Shown here one piece after another: positions 5,896 to 10,302 of a stretch of 10,302 nt of DNA. A program made the position numbers and the translations under genes. Within the stretch, counting starts at the first letter, position 1. The number at the start of each line of letters is the position of its first letter. Source of the stretch: Streptosporangiaceae bacterium (GTDB taxonomy: Bacteria > Actinomycetota > Actinomycetes > Streptosporangiales > Streptosporangiaceae); contig JASHYW010000469.1 of the NCBI GenBank assembly GCA_030042885.1, positions 1 to 10,302 of the forward strand, in the 5' to 3' direction. The notes under the pieces are model-generated. The model worked only from the letters and a program-made list of their open reading frames with translations, made no database searches and was not told where the DNA came from.

Positions 5896-6590
5896 CGATT
5901 CCCGGGCCGGCCGCCCCGATCCGGGTGCTGGTGGTCGACGACCAGGAACTGGTCCGCTCGGGGTTCTGCGTCATCCTGGAAGCGGCCGAGGGCATCACGG
6001 TGGTGGGCGAGGCGGCCAGCGGAGAGGCGGCCGTCGCGGCGGCGGCCGCCCACCAGCCGGACGTGGTCCTGATGGACGTCCGCATGCCGGGGATGGGCGG
6101 GCTGGAAGCCACCCGGCTGCTCACCCGCAGCTCGCCGAACCCGCAAACCCCGAAGGTGATCATGCTCACCACCTTCGACCTGGACGAGTACGTCTACGAG
6201 GCCCTGCGCGCGGGCGCCAGCGGGTTCCTGCTCAAGGACTCGCCCCGCGCCGACCTCATCGCCGCCGTCCGGGCCGTCGGGGCCGGCCAGGCCATGCTGG
6301 CCCCGACCGTCACCCGCCGTCTCATCGAGGCGTTCGCGCGCAGGCCGGCGGAGACCTCGCCCGCGCCCTCGCGGCTCGCCTCGCTGACCGCGCGGGAGCG
6401 CGAGGTGCTCGTGCTGCTGGCCAGGGGCGGCAGCAACACCGAGATCGCGGCCGCCCTGTTCGTCAGCGAGGCGACGGTCAAGACCCACGTGGGTAACCTG
6501 CTGGCCAAACTGGGCCTCAGGGACCGGGTGCAGGCCGTGATCCTCGCCTACGAGACCGGCATCGTCGTCCCCGGCGACCCGCCTGGCTGA
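5892..6590 (+). CDS. NarL/LuxR-family response regulator
   Basis: A 232-aa two-domain regulator. The receiver domain (about 10-125) has the acidic pair Asp16-Asp17, phospho-acceptor Asp62 in VVLMDVRMPGMGG, the switch residues Thr93/Thr94 in MLTTFD and Lys115 in FLLKDS. The LuxR/GerE helix-turn-helix (about 163-225) reads LTAREREVLVLLARGGSNTE, then IAAALFVSEATVKTHVGNLL and AKLGL. It is a DNA-binding transcription factor switched on by phosphorylation from the kinase encoded just upstream. The genes overlap by 4 nt (ATGA) with no separate strong ribosome site, so translation is probably coupled. Targets are unknown; the divergent glycosyltransferase operon and its own promoter are the nearest candidates. 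All key residues are intact. Confidence 0.93.
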   Translation: MTIPGPAAPIRVLVVDDQELVRSGFCVILEAAEGITVVGEAASGEAAVAAAAAHQPDVVLMDVRMPGMGGLEATRLLTRSSPNPQTPKVIMLTTFDLDEYVYEALRAGASGFLLKDSPRADLIAAVRAVGAGQAMLAPTVTRRLIEAFARRPAETSPAPSRLASLTAREREVLVLLARGGSNTEIAAALFVSEATVKTHVGNLLAKLGLRDRVQAVILAYETGIVVPGDPPG

Positions 6591-6631
6591 GCGCCGCGCC
6601 GACCGCCGCCCGCCGCCGCGCTTTTACTTTT

Positions 6632-6708
6632 GGCCGAACGGACCCAGGTTCCGCGCGCCTGGGCACGTCCGGGCGTTCCGTGCGGCCGAACGGACCGGGT
6701 TCCCGCGC
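6632..6708. repeat. Two direct copies of GGCCGAACGGACC plus tail
   Basis: GGCCGAACGGACC occurs at 6632-6644 and 6684-6696, 52 bp apart. Each copy is followed by a similar tail (CAGGTTCCGCGCG and GGGTTCCCGCGC). They lie in the 193-bp gap between the response regulator and protease genes, upstream of the terminator hairpin. A short inverted repeat, CCCAGG/CCTGGG (6643-6648, 6658-6663), overlaps the first copy. They may be a small local duplication or part of a composite terminator. Confidence 0.4.
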
Positions 6709-6729
6709 CGGCGCGGACGGGCCTGCCGT

Positions 6730-6774
6730 GCCGCCGGGCGTACCGGAGTTCCCCGCACCGGTACGCCCGGCGGC
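6730..6774. terminator. Perfect 17-bp hairpin, bidirectional terminator
   Basis: GCCGCCGGGCGTACCGG (6730-6746) is exactly complementary to CCGGTACGCCCGGCGGC (6758-6774), with an 11-nt loop. It stands between convergent genes, 9 bp from the protease stop. A stem this long and G/C-rich between two gene ends strongly suggests a terminator working for both strands. No poly-U tract is needed in many actinobacteria. Confidence 0.8.
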
Positions 6775-6783
6775 TCCTTGCGG

Positions 6784-7686
6784 CTACGCGTCCCCTTCGG
6801 GCTGGCCAAGCGTCACCTGGACGCGGCGTTCGTCGGTGCCGCGCAGCACGGTCAGCTCGATGGTTCCGCCGGGCGCCGCCGCCCGGAGCACGCCGAACAG
6901 GTCGTCGATGCCGCGGACCGGCTGGCCCGCGGCCGCCACGATCAGGTCGCCTCGGGCCAGGCCGGCGCGCGCCGCCGGGCCGGACTCATCGACCTCGCGG
7001 ATGAGCAGGCCCTCCGCATCGGGAAGGCCGACGGCGCGCCGCATCCGCCGGGCCACGTGGCCGGGGGTGATCGTGACGCCGAGCCGCGGCGGTCGGATCG
7101 ATTCCCCGCGAGCCAGCGCGTCGACTCGGCCGCGCAGCGCCTCGTCGGCTGGGATGGCCAGGTAGAAGCCTTCGCCGAGGCGGTTCGTGTTGATCCCGAG
7201 CAGGTGCCCGGCGGCGTCGAGGACCGGGCCGCCCGAAGAGCCGGGCAGCAGCGGGGCGGTGTGCTCCAGGCTGCCGGTGATGCGCACGCCGCGAGGTCCG
7301 CGGAACGACCGGTCGATACCGGATACGGTCCCGAACGTCACCCGCAGCCCGCGCCCGCCCGGATTGGCCAGGCCGAAGACGGGCATCCCGATCGCGGGTC
7401 CCCCGGTGGCCCACGTCAGCGCCGGAGCCTGCGCGGTGTCGGTCTCGATGACGGCCAGGTCGCCGTCGATGTCCTGCCCGGCCACGGTCCCCTCGGCCGT
7501 GCGCCCGTCGGCGAAGGTCACGGTCACCTGACCGCCGCGCACGTTGTGGGCGTTGGTCAGCACCCGCCCCTCGCCGAGCACGATGCCCGACCCGGCGCCC
7601 CACCGCTGCCCGATGCCGACCACTGAAGAGCCGGCCTCCTCGGCCAGCCGCGCGATGCTGGCCTGGATCTCGTCGAAGATCGCCAT
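6784..7686 (-). CDS. HtrA/DegP-like trypsin-type serine protease with PDZ domain
   Basis: A 300-aa protease. The trypsin-like domain (about 15-190) has His47 in VLTNAHNV, Asp76 in DGDLAVIE and nucleophile Ser151 in LLPGSSGGPV, so the catalytic triad is complete. A C-terminal PDZ domain (about 200-292) includes RLGVTI and GPAARAGLARGDLIVAAAGQ, the usual substrate-binding region. Most HtrA proteins have a signal peptide or membrane anchor; here the N-terminus, MAIFDEIQASIARLAEEAGS, is a plain amphipathic helix, so the enzyme is predicted to be cytoplasmic. The ATG at 7686 is chosen because AGGAAGG lies 10 nt upstream; a GTG at 7695 is only 1 nt from that site. The gene is divergent from an HxlR regulator and its promoter region carries two palindromes, so control by that regulator is likely. 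Confidence 0.9.
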   Translation of the reverse strand: MAIFDEIQASIARLAEEAGSSVVGIGQRWGAGSGIVLGEGRVLTNAHNVRGGQVTVTFADGRTAEGTVAGQDIDGDLAVIETDTAQAPALTWATGGPAIGMPVFGLANPGGRGLRVTFGTVSGIDRSFRGPRGVRITGSLEHTAPLLPGSSGGPVLDAAGHLLGINTNRLGEGFYLAIPADEALRGRVDALARGESIRPPRLGVTITPGHVARRMRRAVGLPDAEGLLIREVDESGPAARAGLARGDLIVAAAGQPVRGIDDLFGVLRAAAPGGTIELTVLRGTDERRVQVTLGQPEGDA

Positions 7687-7696
7687 TACTGCCACA

Positions 7697-7703
7697 CCTT
7701 CCT
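7697..7703 (-). promoter_or_regulatory. Ribosome binding site AGGAAGG of the protease gene
   Basis: On the minus strand AGGAAGG ends 10 nt before the ATG at 7686 and 1 nt before the GTG at 7695. The spacing favours the ATG. Confidence 0.65.
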
Positions 7704-7708
7704 GTAGG

Positions 7709-7728
7709 TAGTAAGTTGCAAGTTACTA
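7709..7728. promoter_or_regulatory. Palindromic operator candidate 1, TAGTAAGTTGCAAGTTACTA
   Basis: A 20-bp dyad in which every pair matches except one (7715/7722); the core is TAGTAA-n-TTGCAA-n-TTACTA. HxlR-family regulators commonly bind dyads with GTAA/TTAC half-sites near their own gene, and this one lies between an hxlR gene and its divergent neighbour. It overlaps the proposed -10 of the protease promoter, a position suited to repression. Confidence 0.65.
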
Positions 7729-7747
7729 TTGACATCAGGGATGTCAA
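7720..7747 (-). promoter_or_regulatory. Candidate promoter of the protease gene
   Basis: On the minus strand TTGACA (7747-7742, a full match to the -35 consensus) and TAACTT (7725-7720, TAnnnT type) are separated by 16 nt. Transcription would start near 7713 and give a leader of about 26 nt with the AGGAAGG site. The -10 lies inside operator candidate 1. Confidence 0.5.
7729..7747. promoter_or_regulatory. Palindromic operator candidate 2, TTGACATcagggATGTCAA
   Basis: A perfect 7-bp inverted repeat with a 5-nt spacer, directly adjoining operator candidate 1. Each arm contains TTGACA, so one arm can act as -35 for the protease (minus strand), and the dyad covers about -42 to -24 of the proposed leaderless hxlR transcript. 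The half-site sequence differs from candidate 1, so it may bind another protein or be a paired promoter element. Confidence 0.55.
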
Positions 7748-7757
7748 CGCAGAGGGC

Positions 7758-7763
7758 TACGAT
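7758..7763 (+). promoter_or_regulatory. Candidate -10 box TACGAT, leaderless start of hxlR
   Basis: TACGAT (TAnnnT) is followed by 7 nt and the ATG at 7771. This favours a leaderless mRNA and this ATG over the in-frame ATG at 7741. The TTGACA at 7729-7734 is 23 nt upstream, too far for a standard -35. Confidence 0.4.
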
Positions 7764-7770
7764 TTCGCTC

Positions 7771-8202
7771 ATGGCTCAGCGAGAACACGCCTCGTCGCCG
7801 CTCGCGGAGGCGCTGGCCAGGGTCGGCGACCGATGGACCCTGCTGGTGGTCGAGGCGCTGCTCGACGGGCCGCGCCGGTTCAACGATCTGCTCGGCCAGC
7901 TCCCGGGCATCGCGGCGAACATCTTGTCCGAACGCCTGAAGCGGCTCGAGCGGGAAGGGCTGCTCGTGGCCCGGCCCTACTCCGACCGGCCGCCGCGCGC
8001 CGCCTACCAGCTGACCGCCGAAGGCCGGGAACTCGCGGGGGCGCTCCGCCTGCTGGCCTACTGGGGCGCCGGGCATGCCGACCCGGCGCAGGCCCCGCGG
8101 CATCCCGCGTGCGGTACCCCCATCGAGGCCCGCTGGTACTGTCCCACCTGCGACCAGCTTGTCGACCACGAGCCGCAGCACGCGGAGGTCCATGTCATCT
8201 AG
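7771..8202 (+). CDS. HxlR-type winged-helix regulator with C-terminal zinc ribbon
   Basis: A 143-aa regulator. Residues 10-100 are an HxlR winged helix-turn-helix: LAEALARVGDRWTLLVVEAL (11-30), GPRRFNDLLGQLPGIAANIL (33-52), SERLKRLEREGLLVARPYSD (53-72) and the wing and last helix AAYQLTAEGRELAGALRLLA (77-96). Residues 111-133 form a small zinc-ribbon-like tail, with Cys114 in HPACG and Cys124/Cys127 in WYCPTCDQLVDH; His111 or His133 could be a fourth ligand. The classic HxlR has no such tail, but I recall similar tails in actinobacterial members. It should bind DNA as a dimer, probably at the palindromes just upstream, and control itself and the divergent protease gene. The signal is unknown; metal, thiol stress or a small aromatic ligand are possibilities. 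Start chosen by family fit and the TACGAT box. Confidence 0.9.
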   Translation: MAQREHASSPLAEALARVGDRWTLLVVEALLDGPRRFNDLLGQLPGIAANILSERLKRLEREGLLVARPYSDRPPRAAYQLTAEGRELAGALRLLAYWGAGHADPAQAPRHPACGTPIEARWYCPTCDQLVDHEPQHAEVHVI

Positions 8203-8302
8203 GCGCCTCCAGGACGGTCGCGGTCGATGGATCATCACGCGTGCGGACGGCGCGTGAGGCGCTCGGATCCAAACCCGGAGGCCGACGGAACCACCCAGTG
8301 GA

Positions 8303-8358
8303 CCGTAACGATGTGGCGGCGTGCCGGTTATAGCCGGTGCTATGCCACATCGTTCCGG
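8303..8358. terminator. Long hairpin between hxlR and the ABC exporter gene
   Basis: AACGATGTGGC (8307-8317) pairs perfectly with GCCACATCGTT (8344-8354); beyond one mismatch, CCG (8303-8305) pairs with CGG (8356-8358), giving 14 of 15 pairs. The 26-nt loop contains two CCGG blocks (8323-8326, 8334-8337) that could form an inner stem. It lies between convergent genes and ends 4 bp before the exporter stop, so a bidirectional terminator is the best reading. Confidence 0.7.
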
Positions 8359-8362
8359 GGCG

Positions 8363-10261
8363 TCAGGCGAGGCTGGCCGCCCAGCTGGAGTGCAGCGAGG
8401 CGTACTCGCCGTCGCCCGCGATCAGCTCGGCTGGCGGGCCGTCCTCGGTGATGCGGCCCTGGTCCAGGACCAGCACCCGGTCGGCGATCGCCACGGTGGA
8501 CAGCCGGTGGGCGATGATGACCGCCGTCCGGTCGGCCAGCACGGTGCGCAGCCCGGCCTGAACCAGCCGCTCGCTCGGGATGTCGAGCAGCGAGGTGGCC
8601 TCGTCAAGGACGAGCACGGCCGGCGCGGCCAGGAACGCCCGCGCGAACGAGATGAGCTGGCGCTGCCCCGCCGACAGCCGGCCGCCGCGCTTGCCGACCG
8701 GTGTGCCGTAACCCTCGGGCAGCGCGCCGATGAACTCGTGCGCGCCGATCATCCGGGCCGCCATCTCGACGTCGGCGTCCGGCGCGTCCGGGCGGCCGAG
8801 CCTGATGTTGTCCGCGACCGAGCCCTCGAACAGGAAGTTCTCCTGGGTGATCACGATGACCTCGGTGCGCAGCTCGGCATCGGGCAGCTCCCGCAGGTCG
8901 ATCCCGTCCAGCGTGACCCGGCCCGAGCGCGGATCGTAGAACCGGCCGAGCAGCCGCGCGATCGTCGTCTTGCCCGCGCCGGTCTCGCCCACCAGGGCCA
9001 CGGTCTGCCCGGCCGGTATATCCAGGTCCAGGCCGGGCAGCACGAGGTTGTCCCGGTAGCCGAAGGTGACCGACTCGAACCGCACTCGCCGGCCGGCTCC
9101 CGGGGTCGAGGTCTTCGGGTCCGTGTCCCGGCCGGCAAGCCGCGCGGGCGCGGCGGGTTCCGGCACCGTCGGCTCCTGCTCCAGGACGCCGGAGATCTTC
9201 TCCAGGCCCGAGGCCGCCGACTGGAACGTGTTGTAGAACTGCGACACGTCCTGCAGCGGGTCGAAGAACCGCTGCAGGTAGAGCAGGAAGGTGGCCAGCA
9301 CGCCCACCTTCATGTCCCCGTCGATCACCAGCAGCCCGCCGTACCCGAGGACTACGCCGGTGATCACGTTGCCGACCAGCGAGATGCTCGGGCCGTAGAT
9401 CGCGTAGAGCCGGGAGGCGTGCCTGCTCGCCTCGCAGTAGTCCTGGCCCAGCCCGGAGAAGATGGCCGAGTTCCGCTTCTCCCTGCGGAATGCCTGCACC
9501 GCCCGTATCCCGCCGAATGTCTCGACGAACTGCACGATGACCAGCGCGATGGCCTCCCTGGTCCGCCGGTACGCGCGGGCCGACTCACGCCGGAACCACG
9601 TCGTCAGCCAGGTCAGCGGGATGAAGCCCGCCAGTACGACCAGGCCGAGCCGCCAGTTCAGGAGCAGCATGCTCGTGCCGACTAGCAGCAGGGTCAAGGT
9701 GGCGGCGATGAGCGAGTCCAGGCCCTCCTCGAACAGGTCGGAGATCGACTCGATGTCGGAGGTCTGCCGGGAGATGACCCGTCCCGAGGTGTAGCTCTCG
9801 TGGAACGCCACGTCGAGGTCCTGGCAGTGCGCGAACAGGCGGTTACGCAGCTCAAGCACCACGCGCTGCCCGACGCGGCCGGTCATGGTGACGAACATGC
9901 GCGTGGTGACGGCCTGCACCGCGACCGCGAAGCCGAAGGCGGCGGCGATGCCCAGCAGCGGCGCGGCGTCATGGGCGTACAGCAATGGCGGCAGGCCGTT
10001 ATCGATGGCCAGGCCGACCAGCCACGGGCCGGCCAGCGCGGCCAGGCTTTCCACCACGATCAGCGAGATGGTCGCGATTACCGCGCGCCGGTGTGGCCGC
10101 AGCAGGTCGCCGAGCAGCCGTCTGCTCCGCTCGCGCAGCAGCGCGGCCAGCCCGGCGGTGACCTCCTCGGCCTTCTCCGCGGCGACTCCCCGCCATGCTG
10201 TGTTGGCCTGCGGGGACTGTACCGCCCCGGGGAGACGACGCCCCGGGATCCCCCCGCTCAC
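8363..10261 (-). CDS. Type I ABC exporter half-transporter (fused membrane and ATPase domains)
   Basis: A 632-aa half-transporter of the MsbA/multidrug exporter class, which would work as a homo- or heterodimer in the plasma membrane. A cytoplasmic N-terminus with WRGVAAEKAEE (23-33) precedes a six-helix membrane domain (about 58-330). The ATPase domain (about 392-625) has Walker A GETGAGKT (425-432), Q-loop ITQENFLFEGSVADNI (Gln473), signature RLSAGQRQ (528-535; LSAGQ rather than LSGGQ), Walker B VLVLDE with catalytic Glu554, D-loop SLLD and switch His585 in IIAHRLS. All catalytic residues are intact, so it should hydrolyse ATP unaided. The substrate is unknown. The GTG at 10261 is the first start in the window, but the frame stays open to the edge, so the true start may lie outside. 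A partner exporter gene often sits upstream in such pairs. Confidence 0.92.
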   Translation of the reverse strand: MSGGIPGRRLPGAVQSPQANTAWRGVAAEKAEEVTAGLAALLRERSRRLLGDLLRPHRRAVIATISLIVVESLAALAGPWLVGLAIDNGLPPLLYAHDAAPLLGIAAAFGFAVAVQAVTTRMFVTMTGRVGQRVVLELRNRLFAHCQDLDVAFHESYTSGRVISRQTSDIESISDLFEEGLDSLIAATLTLLLVGTSMLLLNWRLGLVVLAGFIPLTWLTTWFRRESARAYRRTREAIALVIVQFVETFGGIRAVQAFRREKRNSAIFSGLGQDYCEASRHASRLYAIYGPSISLVGNVITGVVLGYGGLLVIDGDMKVGVLATFLLYLQRFFDPLQDVSQFYNTFQSAASGLEKISGVLEQEPTVPEPAAPARLAGRDTDPKTSTPGAGRRVRFESVTFGYRDNLVLPGLDLDIPAGQTVALVGETGAGKTTIARLLGRFYDPRSGRVTLDGIDLRELPDAELRTEVIVITQENFLFEGSVADNIRLGRPDAPDADVEMAARMIGAHEFIGALPEGYGTPVGKRGGRLSAGQRQLISFARAFLAAPAVLVLDEATSLLDIPSERLVQAGLRTVLADRTAVIIAHRLSTVAIADRVLVLDQGRITEDGPPAELIAGDGEYASLHSSWAASLA

Positions 10262-10267
10262 GGGGGG
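10250..10267. repeat. C/G-run hairpin across the proposed exporter start codon
   Basis: CCCCCCG (10250-10256) and CGGGGGG (10261-10267) are perfect 7-bp inverted arms around CTCA. In the minus-strand mRNA the GUG at 10261-10259 would sit at the top of the stem and in the 4-nt loop. The rest of the window to 10302 is also C/G-run rich. This could affect initiation, be a terminator of an upstream gene, or show that the true start is elsewhere. Confidence 0.45.
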
Positions 10268-10302
10268 GCTGCCCGCCCCCCCGTACCCCCCTGGCCCCTG
10301 GC

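Noticed and set aside
5121..6590. A longer start for the response regulator, fusing it to part of the kinase region
   Set aside because: The extra N-terminus is a shifted frame of the kinase; receiver homology begins right after the ATG at 5892, which overlaps the kinase stop as ATGA.
7741..7770. In-frame ATG at 7741 as hxlR start
   Set aside because: It would put the start inside the second palindrome and add ten residues outside family similarity; ATG 7771 fits the TACGAT spacing better.
8321..9685. 454-codon plus-strand open frame
   Set aside because: Antisense to the ABC exporter, whose frame has all ATPase motifs.
1..10302. CRISPR, phage-defence, toxin-antitoxin or biosynthetic cluster
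   Set aside because: No regularly spaced repeats, nuclease, Cas, toxin-antitoxin pair, polyketide or peptide synthetase motifs are seen on either strand.

Overview
The window is high-GC, actinobacterial chromosomal DNA. The evidence is strong G/C bias at third codon positions, many GTG starts, several candidate leaderless genes with a TAnnnT box 6-8 nt before the start codon, and families typical of Actinobacteria: DUF5999, a NarL-type sensor kinase/regulator pair, and an HxlR regulator with a C-terminal zinc ribbon. I see no transposase, integrase, CRISPR array, tRNA or rRNA. The species cannot be named from the sequence alone.

Layout. (1) 1-471 (+) is the 3' end of uvrA, followed by a hairpin. 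(2) A divergent pair follows: a MmcQ/YjbR-like protein (561-983, -) and a small alpha/beta hydrolase of the TEX30/KANL3 type (1038-1643, +). The hydrolase overlaps tail-to-tail with a DUF5999 gene (1600-1941, -). (3) 1966-2412 is a non-coding stretch, visibly richer in A/T in its first part, that carries several palindromes and a candidate DUF5999 promoter. (4) An unrecognised 141-aa helical protein (2413-2838, -) lies just downstream of a GT39-family membrane glycosyltransferase (2866-4470, -); the two are probably one operon. (5) Divergent from these is a two-component system: a membrane sensor kinase (4648-5895, +) with a LuxR-type response regulator overlapping it by 4 nt (5892-6590, +). 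(6) A convergent gap with a perfect 17-bp hairpin separates it from an HtrA-like PDZ serine protease (6784-7686, -). (7) The protease is divergent from an HxlR regulator (7771-8202, +). The 84-bp spacer holds two adjacent palindromes, good candidates for operators. (8) A second long hairpin separates hxlR from a type I ABC exporter (8363-10261, -), whose 5' end lies near or beyond the window edge.

How the genes work together. The clearest regulatory units are the kinase/regulator operon and the HxlR-protease divergon. The protease lacks any visible export signal, so the HxlR protein may control a cytoplasmic quality-control or stress protease. Nothing here is a clear multi-gene defence or biosynthetic system. 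The most unusual items are the double-palindrome divergon with a zinc-ribbon HxlR, the unrecognised partner of the GT39 enzyme, and the extended DUF5999 protein with its palindrome-rich upstream region.
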